33,172 bases of DNA from Paracoccaceae bacterium (GCA_013373445.1 JABXHV010000141.1:1-33172), one strand, 5' to 3'; shown: positions 15,506 through 24,825, counted from the stretch's first letter. Made by a program: numbers and translations. Notes: generated by a model not told the origin, from the letters alone.

Positions 15506-15855
15506 AGCTTCCTCTTTTGTTGTTCTTTAACCTAAGGATTCAACTCAAGAGGTGAAGAGCGGTTCCGTTGAAAGGACTGTTCACCGGTGTTCCGCGAGGC
15601 GCAGAACAATGCTTGGAACGGTTTTTTCGAATTTCCGCTGGCTTTTTATCAAGTCTTTGTGTTACGGGCTATTTTGTTCACGGCAAAAGCCGAATAAAGA
15701 GCTGATTAGATGAACTTTGGTCTGACATTCCGACGACGAACCATGCGACGAGAAAACTCTCGTCTGCTTTTTCGTGGCTGATCGGACCTCTTCAATCCTC
15801 CTTTGACATGGTGCCGTCAGCCGCAAGTGTTCTCTGCTTGTTAGGTACTGTGACT
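15506..15855. other. Divergent intergenic region with hairpins
   Basis: Between yqjG (minus) and the YhbS-type gene (plus) no gene is seen. It holds CACCGGTG (15582-15589), a hairpin TGTTC-C-GCG/CGC-A-GAACA (15588-15608) followed 13 bases later by TTTTTT, a short CGGC-AAAA-GCCG hairpin (15681-15692), and a plus-strand terminator (15747-15772). The frame of the downstream gene is open back to an ATG at 15808 but is better started at 15856. I could not find a convincing promoter. Confidence 0.45.
15747..15772 (+). terminator. Orphan intrinsic terminator (leader or small RNA end)
   Basis: GACGAGA (15747-15753) pairs perfectly with TCTCGTC (15758-15764) around an AAAC loop and is followed by TGCTTTTT. 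It points rightward, yet the nearest upstream gene runs leftward, so it must end a short plus-strand transcript beginning in the gap. That transcript would be either a small RNA or an attenuated leader of the acetyltransferase gene 84 bases downstream. Confidence 0.6.
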
Positions 15856-16353
15856 ATGAAGCCCAATAACTGGTTTATCCGTCTTGAAGAAGCTGCAGAT
15901 GCGGCGGCAATCGACCAATTGCACTGCGATGCTTTTGGTCCTGGCAGATTTGCGAAGACGGCTTTTAAGGTCCGAGAAGGGTTTCCTGCCGTACCTGAAC
16001 TTTCCTTTGTGGGACTTATGGGCGACGACTTTGGCGGCTCTGTTCGTTTGACACCAATCTGGATCGGTGAAACCAAAGGACTGCTCTTGGGGCCGCTGGC
16101 TGTGTCACCCAAGTTCAAGAACCGTGGGTTAGGCAAAGCTTTGTTGCGCACTTCTTTGGATGCAGCGGCAGCTCTTGGGGAAAAGGTTGTCTTGCTGGTT
16201 GGCGACGCGCCGTATTATGGCCCTGTCGGGTTCCAACAGGCGCCGTTTGGCCAAATCAAGTTGCCAGGTCCCGTCGATCCCTCGCGCCTGCTGGTTGCCT
16301 TGCTGAATGATGCAGAGGTACCAACGGGAAGCGTGAGTGGACGGTTGGACTAA
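15856..16353 (+). CDS. YhbS-type GNAT acetyltransferase
   Basis: The 165-residue product fits the COG3153/YhbS group of predicted N-acetyltransferases. LLLGPLAVSPKFKNRGLGKALL is the acetyl-CoA-binding motif A (core NRGLGKA), and LVGDAPYYGPVGFQ is the group's typical YY-x-x-x-GF segment. An N-terminal DAFGPGRFAKTAFKVREG replaces the more common acceptor-side motif. The start at 15856 (MKPNNW) fits the family; the upstream ATG at 15808 would add 16 hydrophobic residues between the terminator and the domain. Substrate unknown. It converges on the minus-strand MoxR operon. Confidence 0.86.
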   Translation: MKPNNWFIRLEEAADAAAIDQLHCDAFGPGRFAKTAFKVREGFPAVPELSFVGLMGDDFGGSVRLTPIWIGETKGLLLGPLAVSPKFKNRGLGKALLRTSLDAAAALGEKVVLLVGDAPYYGPVGFQQAPFGQIKLPGPVDPSRLLVALLNDAEVPTGSVSGRLD

Positions 16354-16384
16354 CCAAGCCACAGCTGCTTTCTGGAAAACCCCG

Positions 16385-18460
16385 TCATTTTCCTTCGCGA
16401 TACCAGGTCATCGACAGAGCGAAAAACAGGATTGCCAGTCCCAACAGGCCGGAGAGCAAAGACACATGATCGATGCCCTTCAAAATGCTGGCGTTGCTGA
16501 CCTTCAGCCCGATCCAGCCATCACCTGTAAAACGTGTCCCCTGACGCATTGGTAGAATGCGCGGAATGTTTGCCTCGGAGTTTGTACCGAGTAGTCGTTG
16601 CGTTGATCCACCAGTGAGCTCGGTCAGCTCCGACAGTTTGTCTGTTGTTGAAATCACATCGGTGAATTCCAGGGGATTCTGCGGACCAATATGGACCAAT
16701 GTCGTACGCTCGCCCTCACGCACGGTGAACAGGCCCTGTTCGGTGTTCTGGACTGTGCCACGCCAAAGCCCAGGTTCTGCTTGGTTCATCTCAACTGTCG
16801 TCGTTGCGCCAGACGGTGTTGTCACAGTGACTTCACCAATCGTGTTTTGCAGAGATTGGCGTTCTACCTGAAGCTCTCGCCGGAGTGATGTCGCCCGTAG
16901 CGCCTCTTCTTCGAGGTCCGGCTCCTTCATGAGCCAATGCGCCAACCGCCGAAGCAGAGGGACGTGGGGGCCTCCGCCTTCAAAACCGCGCGCCCAGAGC
17001 CATACGTGATCTGACAAGAGCATCGCCACACGTCCTTCTCCCTCACGGTTCAGGACCAGCAAGGGGTTTTCCCCCGCGCCGTTCAACAATGTCTGGCCGG
17101 CATCGAGTTCGGTTTCAACAATGCGGAACCAGCGGCTCCAGCTAGGAGGAGACTGTTCGGCACCGGGAAGCCCGCGTGTGACCGGATGGCGTTCCCCCAG
17201 TGAGGCAAGTGTTGCGTAGAAGGGTTCTTCCAGCATCGCGCCTGTCGGTCGGGCGGGGAGTATTTGTGCGAGAGGTGTCTGATACAAAGTGCCTTCGCCC
17301 GCATAGTCAGGTCCACCTGCCAAGAGCACTGCGCCTCCAGACTGAACATATCGAGCGATGTTGTCGAAATACAGCATAGGCAGAACACCGCGTCGCACAT
17401 AGCGGTCGAAGATGATCAGGTCGAATTCGTCAATCTTGACCGAAAACAACTCTCTGGTCGGGAACGCGATGAGAGATAGTTGGTTGATTGGCGTACCGTC
17501 CTGCTTTTCCGGAGGGCGCAGGATTGTGAAATGCACCAGATCAACTGAAGCATCGGATTTCAGCAGGTTACGCCATGTACGCTCACCAGCATGTGGTGAC
17601 CCGGAGACCAGCAACACCCTAAGATTTTCTCGAATGCCGTCTATGGTTATGACAACCTTGTTGTTGATCTGCGTGAGTTCTCCGTCCAGATTTTCGGCTT
17701 CCAATTCAAATATATTATCGCCGCTGTGGGTGATGGGAAGGAAAACATCAACCTCTCGTCCTGTGGTGATCTCGCCTTCATGAACAAGAAGACCGTCTCG
17801 TCTGATGCTGAGCTTTATGCGGGACGCTGACAAGCTGTCGGCACCGTAGTCGACCACCTTGATACGGGCGACTTGCTCAGATCCGACCAGTCCGAATTTT
17901 GGTGCAGATTCAAGAACCAGGCGACGATCCTTTTCATCACTTCTTCCCGTGATTAGGCCATGGACAGGCGCTTCGAAGCCAAGTGTGTCGGCAGTGGCTG
18001 GGACGTCGTGGACCTGACCGTCAGAAATGATGATCGCCCCAGCCATCTGTTCCGGCGGAACGTCAGCAAGGCCGTTCGCAAGGTCCTTAAAGATCTCGGT
18101 GCCATTGCCGGAATTCACGGCTCCGCTGTCGATAACCCGGACGTCAAACTCTGGCATTGCGGCAAGGCGTGTTTCGAGACTTTCAAGGGTGGTGTCTGTC
18201 TGAGATTCCCGATCGGCAATGGTCTGGCTCTGGCTTCTGTCGGCCACCAACGCGACGACGCTTTTAAGAGGCTCTCGATCCTCACGGTGAATTGCCGGAT
18301 TGACCAAGGCAAGCAGTAGCAGGGACAGGGCAAGGGCGCGCAAGGGCCACACACGAACCTTAGCAACTGCGCAGGTGACGATAAGGATGACAGTAAGGCC
18401 TGCAGCCAACGCAAGCACCCAGATCGGCACCAGTGGGTCGTAGGAAAGAGACCAGATCAT
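16385..18460 (-). CDS. Membrane protein with VWA-like and GATase-like domains
   Basis: This 691-residue protein is the last gene of the moxR operon. Two membrane helices (about 11-33 and 40-57) are followed by a von Willebrand A-like domain: Asp74-Arg-Ser-Gln-Ser78 is an intact DxSxS metal site and SDG (146-148) its second loop. Next comes a beta-rich domain (about 175-280), then a class I glutamine-amidotransferase-like Rossmann domain (about 285-500: VLLVSGSPHAGERTW, IARYVQSGGAVLLAGGPDYAG) without an evident catalytic Cys. A final membrane helix lies near 665-685. Most of the protein should be periplasmic. It is probably a partner of the MoxR ATPase; no substrate is known. It starts 12 bases after the upstream gene's stop. 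Confidence 0.82.
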   Translation of the reverse strand: MIWSLSYDPLVPIWVLALAAGLTVILIVTCAVAKVRVWPLRALALSLLLLALVNPAIHREDREPLKSVVALVADRSQSQTIADRESQTDTTLESLETRLAAMPEFDVRVIDSGAVNSGNGTEIFKDLANGLADVPPEQMAGAIIISDGQVHDVPATADTLGFEAPVHGLITGRSDEKDRRLVLESAPKFGLVGSEQVARIKVVDYGADSLSASRIKLSIRRDGLLVHEGEITTGREVDVFLPITHSGDNIFELEAENLDGELTQINNKVVITIDGIRENLRVLLVSGSPHAGERTWRNLLKSDASVDLVHFTILRPPEKQDGTPINQLSLIAFPTRELFSVKIDEFDLIIFDRYVRRGVLPMLYFDNIARYVQSGGAVLLAGGPDYAGEGTLYQTPLAQILPARPTGAMLEEPFYATLASLGERHPVTRGLPGAEQSPPSWSRWFRIVETELDAGQTLLNGAGENPLLVLNREGEGRVAMLLSDHVWLWARGFEGGGPHVPLLRRLAHWLMKEPDLEEEALRATSLRRELQVERQSLQNTIGEVTVTTPSGATTTVEMNQAEPGLWRGTVQNTEQGLFTVREGERTTLVHIGPQNPLEFTDVISTTDKLSELTELTGGSTQRLLGTNSEANIPRILPMRQGTRFTGDGWIGLKVSNASILKGIDHVSLLSGLLGLAILFFALSMTWYREGK

Positions 18461-18472
18461 CTGCAGCTCCTT

Positions 18473-21304
18473 CTATTGACCGAGCCGCTCAAGGAGCGCT
18501 GGAATGTGAACCTGATCCGCCTTGTAGTTGCCGGTGAGGGTATACATGACGATGTTTATTCCGGTGCGGATTGCATACTCACGCTGCACCGGATCGTCTG
18601 GAACTGTCGGATAAATGTATTCCCCCGACCCATCGATCGCCCAAGCAGACGCAAAGTCGTTTCCTGTGATCATGATCGGGGAGACTCCGTCTCCGGCGCG
18701 CACCGGTCGTCCACCTTCGCTTGCGGCTTCGTCCTGATTGGTAACCCACAGTGCGCTTCCCGCATAGCGGCCGGGAAAAATGTCCAGGATGTAGAATGCC
18801 TTTGTGAGAACGTGATCGAGCGGAACAGGCTGCAGAGGCGGGATATCGAGACCGGCGAGAATGTCCCGCAGCTTTTGGGCTTCAGGTGTGCGGCTGTTAC
18901 CTGTCACCGAAGACGTCAAATTGTCTCGTGTGTCGAATAATATGCTACCGCCATTGCGCATGAAGGTGTCTATGTTGGCCAAGCCTTGTGCAGTTGGAAT
19001 CGATGCGTCAGAGGTTATTGGCCAGTAAAGCAGTGCGTAAAAGGCAAGCTCGTCGTTCTCGATATCAACGGCTGCCGGGGAGCCTGGTTCCAGCGCTGTG
19101 CGCTCGGCGAGGAACTCGCTTAACCCAAACAGTCCAGCCTCGCTGACTGCATCGACTGATGTATCCCCAGTCGTGACATAGGCGAGCCTGGTGGAGAGCG
19201 CCGACTCTAGTGCTTTCAGATCTGCAGCAGTTGTCTGCGCGTCTACCTGTGTTGGGAGCACCAAACAGCCGCCGATCAACAGTGTGACCGCGATTGTGGT
19301 CGCCTTCGCCTTTCTTCCAATGGTTCTCAAACTGCCAAAGAGGAAGAGAAATGCTATTGTGTCCAAGACGAACAGAATAAACGCGAGACCGAAGAGGTAT
19401 GTGCGTAAGTCTTGTTGGCGGTTATCCGGGTAGCTGATTTTGGAAACAGACGGTCCCATCTCGCTCAAGTCGAGTGGAAAGATCTGGTCTTCAGGTCTGA
19501 GCAGGTTTAATGCCTGAAAGCCATCTGATGTGCCATAGAGTCCGGGCGGCGTTTCCGGGCTGGCCGATGCATTCGCAAACTCCGAGGCAACAATCGGCGC
19601 CACATGGGCTGCTGCTCCGGCCATGCGTCCAGTGCCATCCAACAGGCTTAGCGGTGGCAATACGGTTTGGGTGTTCGTATCTGCGTTGGCTTCGTTTCCA
19701 GTTCGCTCACCGATAGGTTTGTTGGCGAGCGCTGTTATCTTGCGAAGCATTTCAACGAAGTTTCCGGACAACGGCAGGTTTGACCAAGACGTGTCTGCGG
19801 TCACATGGAAGAGCACCAATGTTCCTCGTCCGATGTCTCGCGCGGTCACGAGCGGCGTGCCGTCTTCGAGGGTTGCCCAGGTTTGATCAGGAAGGTCGGC
19901 CGTTGGCTCGGCCAGCACTTGTTTGCGGACAACGACCTCTGGTGGCGTAGGCAGCCCGTAGAAGGGAGAGTTTTTAGGGAAAGCCGCCAGTTGTTGAGGT
20001 TGCTTCCAGGAAAGGCTTCCGCCAAGCGTGCGGTCTCCGGCACGCAGTTCGACAGGCACCAGCAAGTCCGTACCACCAGCTGTTCGAGGGCCAGCGAAGC
20101 GTACCAGCGTGCCGCCGTCTTCCACCCAGCGAGCGAGATCGAGAACGGCAATTTCAGGGAGTCTTCCAACATCTGCGAGCATCAGAACGGATGGTCCCTG
20201 GTTCAGAATGTCGGGTATGGCTGTTGCAACATCGGCAACTTTGGAAATTCTCAAGTCGGCAAAGGGGCTGAGCGCCTTTTGAAGATAATACAGCGGAGAC
20301 AGAAGCGGCTGCGCCAAATCATTGCCTTGGCCTGCAAGGAGGCCAACAACGCGGCGGCGCCAGCGCTCATCAAATAGTTGAACGGCTCCGGCGCTGCGTT
20401 CATTCAAGATTTCGACACGAGCAATGTCGTTCCGCAACTCACTGGGCAATTCGAAGCTGACGCTGGCTTCGCTTGCCCCTTGCTGGAATTCAGCGACTTG
20501 CTCGCCTAGCACGAGCCCCTTCATGTCGAGTGCGCGCACAATGGCTTTGTCACGAGGTTCATCTGGGTGGCGGATAACGCTCGCATCGAGCGATGTCGAG
20601 GTGTTGCGGAGGTCTTTCAGGCCGAGGGTCGTATGGGTGCCTTGGAACACACTGATCGGTACCTCGTCGCCAACAATAGCCTGCAGCTCAGTCTGGAAAT
20701 GCGTTTGTTCGCTCGCCTGGGTCCCGTCCGAAAGCCAGAACACGGCTGAGGGTGTTTTATCCAGTGCGGCATTGCGCAGCATCGGTATTAATCTGCTGCG
20801 GTTCGCATTCCAGGCTCTCGGTTTTACTGCGCGCAAGTATTCGGCAGCCTCAACCGCATCGTTGGGAGCTGTTCTCTGGTTTGGCCCGTCCGCCAATGCG
20901 ATCGTAACAACGGTCTGGTCAGCTGTAACCGCTTCCTCGAGTAAATCAGTTGCAGTTGCCATTTGCACTGGCCAAGCGTTCGCCGCACTCCAGCCATTGT
21001 CGATCAACAGCCAGATCGGTCCGTCCTGCGGCGTCAGGTTGATCTGGTTCGGTCTCCAGACGGGGCCAGCCAGAGCAAAAATGACAAGTGCTGCCAGCAT
21101 CAATCGCAAGAGTGTCAACCACCAAGGACTGCTTTGCGGTGTCTCATCGCGGTTTTGAATTTCAAGCAACAGGCGCAGCGGCGGAAAGGTAACAGACTGC
21201 GGCTTTGGTGGTGTGAGGCGCAGCAGCCACCAAAGAGCAGGTAAAGCCAGCAATGCGGTAAGCAACCATGGAGAGGCAAAAGCTAAAGGCAAAAAGCTTG
21301 TCAT
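18473..21304 (-). CDS. BatA-DUF4159 membrane protein
   Basis: The 943-residue protein begins with a BatA-type N-terminus: a membrane helix (about 8-28), a basic linker (RLTPPKPQSVTFPPLRLL) and a second helix (about 62-82). A VWA-like domain follows, with degenerate metal site DNGWS (102-106) and SDG (192-194). A GATase-like region runs to about 620, then there are two more hydrophobic helices (about 635-655 and 667-685). The C-terminal 240 residues are a DUF4159 domain (ALLYWPITSD, FMRNGGSILFDTRDN). It overlaps the DUF58 gene by ATGA, so the two are translationally coupled. It is probably an inner-membrane protein with large external domains in a MoxR-VWA complex. Function unknown. Confidence 0.86.
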   Translation of the reverse strand: MTSFLPLAFASPWLLTALLALPALWWLLRLTPPKPQSVTFPPLRLLLEIQNRDETPQSSPWWLTLLRLMLAALVIFALAGPVWRPNQINLTPQDGPIWLLIDNGWSAANAWPVQMATATDLLEEAVTADQTVVTIALADGPNQRTAPNDAVEAAEYLRAVKPRAWNANRSRLIPMLRNAALDKTPSAVFWLSDGTQASEQTHFQTELQAIVGDEVPISVFQGTHTTLGLKDLRNTSTSLDASVIRHPDEPRDKAIVRALDMKGLVLGEQVAEFQQGASEASVSFELPSELRNDIARVEILNERSAGAVQLFDERWRRRVVGLLAGQGNDLAQPLLSPLYYLQKALSPFADLRISKVADVATAIPDILNQGPSVLMLADVGRLPEIAVLDLARWVEDGGTLVRFAGPRTAGGTDLLVPVELRAGDRTLGGSLSWKQPQQLAAFPKNSPFYGLPTPPEVVVRKQVLAEPTADLPDQTWATLEDGTPLVTARDIGRGTLVLFHVTADTSWSNLPLSGNFVEMLRKITALANKPIGERTGNEANADTNTQTVLPPLSLLDGTGRMAGAAAHVAPIVASEFANASASPETPPGLYGTSDGFQALNLLRPEDQIFPLDLSEMGPSVSKISYPDNRQQDLRTYLFGLAFILFVLDTIAFLFLFGSLRTIGRKAKATTIAVTLLIGGCLVLPTQVDAQTTAADLKALESALSTRLAYVTTGDTSVDAVSEAGLFGLSEFLAERTALEPGSPAAVDIENDELAFYALLYWPITSDASIPTAQGLANIDTFMRNGGSILFDTRDNLTSSVTGNSRTPEAQKLRDILAGLDIPPLQPVPLDHVLTKAFYILDIFPGRYAGSALWVTNQDEAASEGGRPVRAGDGVSPIMITGNDFASAWAIDGSGEYIYPTVPDDPVQREYAIRTGINIVMYTLTGNYKADQVHIPALLERLGQ

Positions 21305-22239
21305 CTTGGTAAGGCACCTTTGTTGTTGGTGCCTTCCGAGCTTGTCAAAAGGTTGTGCAAAGCGAGGAGCGGCTCAGTCGCGGAATGATCCGTGTGATGG
21401 AGAATGTAGCCCCATCCGGTGGTGCGGGTGAGATCGCGAATGGCGGCGCGATGTTGCGTGAATTTGGCCTGATAGGCCTCACGCCAATCCTGCGCTCTGC
21501 CAGCCGTCAGACGCTGACCGCTCTCATTGTCTTGAAATTCAATCCGCCCGCCGAATGGAAAGCTTTCTTCGGCAGGGTCGACAATTTGAACTACATAGCC
21601 TTTGGCCCCTGTTCCGGAGATGTGTTTCATGCACTTCGACAGATCTTCAATGGAATCCAGAAAATCGGACATCAGAACCACATGCGAGTTTCGTTGTATC
21701 ATTGAGACATCGGGTAAGGGCTGGGTCAGCGATGAATGTTGCAGCGCGTTTGAAACCTGTTCGCCAGCACGACGATTGGATGTTGGTCTCAATAGGCCAG
21801 GGATTCCGATCCGCTCCCCCGTGGTTGCGAGCATCTCAGCAAGGCTGAGCTGGAGAACGATTGCACGGTCTCTCTTCGTGCAGGTCGCCAAGCCGGACTG
21901 GTAGTTCATCGACTGAGAGAGGTCGGACCAAAGCCAGACGGTTTGTGCTGCTTCCCACTCTCGTTCTCTCACGTAAAGATGTTCATCGCGTGCCGAGCGG
22001 CGCCAGTCGACACGTCGTGCCGGTTCACCCAGATTGAAGGGGCGGAATTGCCAAAAACTTTCACCGGGTCCGGGACGCCGGCGGCCATGCCAGCCTGCTA
22101 TGACTGAACTGGCGATGTGCTGGGCTTCGACCAGCAAGGCTGGCAAGGTTTCGGCAAGTGAACGTGCTTCGCCAATGACATTCGACCATGCGGCCGGATC
22201 CCTTGATTGTTTGGCGCTGCGGCTTTGCGTCGAAGCCAT
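21301..22239 (-). CDS. DUF58 domain protein
   Basis: The 312-residue protein shows the DUF58 core: RRPGPGESFWQFRPFNLGEP then ARRVDWRRSARDEHLYVREREWE (about residues 54-96). It is followed by a VWA-like fold with a DLSQS metal site (Asp106-Ser110) and an MSDFLDS loop. DUF58 proteins are almost always encoded next to moxR and are thought to be ATPase partners or adaptors. There is no membrane helix, so it is cytosolic. It lies 26 bases after moxR and overlaps the next gene by four bases. The precise role is unknown. Confidence 0.9.
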   Translation of the reverse strand: MASTQSRSAKQSRDPAAWSNVIGEARSLAETLPALLVEAQHIASSVIAGWHGRRRPGPGESFWQFRPFNLGEPARRVDWRRSARDEHLYVREREWEAAQTVWLWSDLSQSMNYQSGLATCTKRDRAIVLQLSLAEMLATTGERIGIPGLLRPTSNRRAGEQVSNALQHSSLTQPLPDVSMIQRNSHVVLMSDFLDSIEDLSKCMKHISGTGAKGYVVQIVDPAEESFPFGGRIEFQDNESGQRLTAGRAQDWREAYQAKFTQHRAAIRDLTRTTGWGYILHHTDHSATEPLLALHNLLTSSEGTNNKGALPR

Positions 22240-22265
22240 CGTGATATCACGTCCCTTGGTTGGTT

Positions 22266-23288
22266 TTAGGCAACGGTTTCCTTTACCCGCCTGATGATGT
22301 CTGTCACTGAATGTCCGTCTGCGCGCGCTGCGAAAGTCAGTGCCATGCGGTGTTGCAAGACTGGTTCGGCGAGGGCGAGCACGTCATCGATGGATGGTGC
22401 CAGACGGCCGTCATAGAGTGCCCGGGCGCGTGCGGTCAGCATCAGGGCCTGGCTGGCGCGCGGACCAGGACCCCAGGCGATGTGCTTTTTAATCTCATCA
22501 GAAGAGGAGGCATCCGGGCGTGCTGCTCTGACCAGTTGCAGGATCGCATTGACAACGGATTCTCCGATTGGCATGCGGCGCACGAGCTGCTGGAATTCTA
22601 CGAGCTCATCCGACGTCAGGGTCGCAGTTGGTTTGGTCTCTTCGACGCTCGTGGTTTCCAGCAAGATGCGACGCTCTGAATCGATGTCTGGATAATGGAC
22701 ATCGATCTGCATCAGAAAACGGTCCAGCTGTGCTTCTGGCAGGGGATAGGTGCCTTCTTGCTCCAGCGGGTTCTGTGTTGCCAGAACGTGAAACGGGTTT
22801 GGCAGGTCGTGACGCTGTCCGGCAATGGTGACATGCTTTTCCTGCATTGCCTGCAGAAGTGCTGATTGTGTTCGCGGACTTGCCCGGTTGATTTCATCGG
22901 CCATCAGAAGCTGGGAGAAGACGGGTCCTGGGATGAAACGAAATGCGCGTTGTCCATCTGCCGATTGCTCCATGACTTCCGCACCGAGAATGTCGGAGGG
23001 CATGAGGTCAGGTGTGAACTGAATTCGCCGTTCGTTTAAGCCAAGGACGGTGCCCAAGGTTTCGACCAGTTTTGTCTTTGCGAGACCCGGCAAGCCGACA
23101 AGCAAGCCGTGGCCACCCGAGAGAATGGTCACGATGGCCTGTTCAACAACCTGATCCTGACCGAAAATAATGCGTGAAACATTGGACTTTGCCGCAACGA
23201 TGCGTTCCAGCGCGCGTTCTGCGGTTTCCGCGACCGCTTCCATGTCTGCTTCAAGAGCTTTGCCTTGGGGGGTGTTCATTGTGCTCAT
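22266..23288 (-). CDS. MoxR-family AAA+ ATPase
   Basis: The 340-residue protein is a canonical MoxR ATPase: Walker A GLPGLAKT (65-72), Walker B LLMADEIN (127-134), sensor 1 LATQNP (169-174), an LDRF arginine-finger motif (188-191) and the C-terminal helical lid with GPGPRASQAL. MoxR ATPases act as chaperones that remodel or metallate protein partners carrying VWA domains; three such candidates follow in the operon. The N-terminal 30 residues are helical and acidic. AAGGA lies just before the first ATG (23288); a second ATG three codons later is possible. It is divergent from the DUF1285 gene with a 246-base gap. Confidence 0.94.
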   Translation of the reverse strand: MSTMNTPQGKALEADMEAVAETAERALERIVAAKSNVSRIIFGQDQVVEQAIVTILSGGHGLLVGLPGLAKTKLVETLGTVLGLNERRIQFTPDLMPSDILGAEVMEQSADGQRAFRFIPGPVFSQLLMADEINRASPRTQSALLQAMQEKHVTIAGQRHDLPNPFHVLATQNPLEQEGTYPLPEAQLDRFLMQIDVHYPDIDSERRILLETTSVEETKPTATLTSDELVEFQQLVRRMPIGESVVNAILQLVRAARPDASSSDEIKKHIAWGPGPRASQALMLTARARALYDGRLAPSIDDVLALAEPVLQHRMALTFAARADGHSVTDIIRRVKETVA

Positions 23289-23534
23289 GGTTCCTTTCTG
23301 TTGTGGAACGTCGCATCAAACCAAAATTTTAGACTGGTCTAGTTCGTCTTAGAAAGTGGTTTCTGTTGCCGCATGTTTCACATAAGGTCCGCGTGAAATC
23401 AGTTGCATGGTCTGCTTTTTGATCTCCGAGGCCACATCCATCATAGCTTGATGGTTATTATGCGTCTCGTTTGTATCGGGCGTCCAGCATCACATATGTA
23501 TAAAAGTGTTTGCAGTGGAATTGAGACAATCCCA

Positions 23535-24125
23535 ATGACGAGTGGCTCCGACAGTCAAGCAATGCCCGCCAGCCTCGCCGCGCTTGTCCAGCGCGCCGGT
23601 ACGTCTGGAAAAGGTATACCTCCCGTGGACAAATGGAATCCGCCATTCTGCGGGGACATTGATATGCGGATCGATCGGGACGGGAGGTGGTTTTACATCG
23701 GCAGTCCCATCGGTCGCGAAGCACTTGTTCGGCTTTTTGCCTCGGTTCTGCGCCGGGATGAGGACGGTCGACACTTTCTTGTGACCCCTGTGGAGAAGGT
23801 TGGAATCGTCGTTGAAGATGTCCCGTTTATTGCCGTTGAGCTGGATGCGCAGGGCAAGGGAGTCGATCAGCTTTTGACGGTTCGCACCAATGTTGGTGAT
23901 GTTCTGGAAATTAACGCGGACCATCCCTTGGAGTTTCACAGTGATCCTTCCAATGGTGGTTTGTTGCCCTACATAACAGTAAGAGGGCGTCTGAAGGCGC
24001 GAATGTCCCGGCCTTTGTTGTATCAACTGGCTGAACTTTTTGTTGAGCGAGATTTCGAAGGTCGAACGCAGACCGGTGTCTGGAGCGGCGGTGCGTTCTT
24101 CGAAATTGATCCCTCGTTGTTGTAG
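23535..24125 (+). CDS. DUF1285 protein
   Basis: The 196-residue protein belongs to the DUF1285 family: PPVDKWNPPFCGDIDMRIDRDGRWFYIGSPIGR near the N-terminus, then RDEDGRHFLVTPVEKVGIVVEDVPF and, at the end, a GVWSGGAFFEI motif. No catalytic function is known; it looks cytosolic and beta-rich. The frame is open back to an ATG at 23403, but that extension is unlike the family, so I start at 23535 (MTSGSD). It is the first gene of a run with the Nudix, DUF6111 and CCA-transferase genes, a neighbourhood I recall as common in Hyphomicrobiales. Confidence 0.88.
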   Translation: MTSGSDSQAMPASLAALVQRAGTSGKGIPPVDKWNPPFCGDIDMRIDRDGRWFYIGSPIGREALVRLFASVLRRDEDGRHFLVTPVEKVGIVVEDVPFIAVELDAQGKGVDQLLTVRTNVGDVLEINADHPLEFHSDPSNGGLLPYITVRGRLKARMSRPLLYQLAELFVERDFEGRTQTGVWSGGAFFEIDPSLL

Positions 24126-24189
24126 TTTTGGGTTGTCGTTTTTGGGTGCTCCCGAACATTGGAGCTTGTTTGAGGAAATTGATGCCGTG

Positions 24190-24825
24190 ATGCATTACCC
24201 GTCGGGAGATGGCTTTCTGGAGGATTTCCAGACCAGACTTTTGAAGGTGCCCCCTGCATCTTTTGACGTCGAGTGCGGTGATCACATTCTCAATCCTGGT
24301 GTTCCCCCATATGTTTTCTGGGAAGGAGAGCCGAGGCAGGCTGCGGTATTGGTTCCAATTGTCCAGGGTGCGGCTGAACCAGAGGTTATTCTGACACTCA
24401 GGACCACGCGTCTCTCCTCACACGGCGGCCAGATCGCTTTTCCGGGAGGCAAAGTTGATCCCGGAGATCCGGATCCGATGCATACTGCGATACGTGAGGC
24501 CGAGGAGGAAATTGGCCTGGCGCGCGAGTATGTGAGACCTCTCAGATCGATGGGACCTTATCTGACGGGATCGGGTTTTCGTGTTACACCTGTGGTGACG
24601 ATCGTCGCGTCTGGATTCGAGCTGAAGGCAAATCCCGACGAGGTCGACGAAATTTTTTCGGTGCCATTGTCTTTCCTGATGGACCCTTTCAATCATCGGA
24701 TTGGCAGTCGACCGTGGAACGGTAAGGAAAGGTTCTTCTACGAAATACCTTACGGTGAACGCTATATCTGGGGCGTAACTGCAGGGATCATTCGAGCAAT
24801 CTACGAAACAATATATGGTGATTGA
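24190..24825 (+). CDS. CoA-type Nudix hydrolase
   Basis: The 211-residue protein carries the UPF0035 signature of CoA pyrophosphatases (LTLRTTRLSSHGGQIAFPGG, about 68-87) leading into the Nudix box, with its REAEEEIGL end at 102-110. These enzymes cleave CoA or its oxidised or acylated forms to phosphopantetheine and 3',5'-ADP. The Glu residues of REAEEE would bind the metal. The frame is open from 24040, inside the DUF1285 gene, but GAGGAA at 24172-24177 points to a start at the ATG 24190 or the adjacent GTG 24187. The stop overlaps the DUF6111 ATG by one base. NudL-like function is a family inference. Confidence 0.9.
   Translation: MHYPSGDGFLEDFQTRLLKVPPASFDVECGDHILNPGVPPYVFWEGEPRQAAVLVPIVQGAAEPEVILTLRTTRLSSHGGQIAFPGGKVDPGDPDPMHTAIREAEEEIGLAREYVRPLRSMGPYLTGSGFRVTPVVTIVASGFELKANPDEVDEIFSVPLSFLMDPFNHRIGSRPWNGKERFFYEIPYGERYIWGVTAGIIRAIYETIYGD

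Noticed and set aside
19805-20377. 190-codon plus-strand frame inside the DUF4159 gene
   Set aside because: Antisense shadow with no domain or ribosome site.
20424-21158. 244-codon open frame antisense to the BatA-DUF4159 gene
   Set aside because: Low-complexity Ser/Arg-rich translation, mirrored from the real gene's codon use.
23403-23534. N-terminal extension of DUF1285
   Set aside because: Residues before 23535 do not resemble the family and lie in the divergent promoter region.
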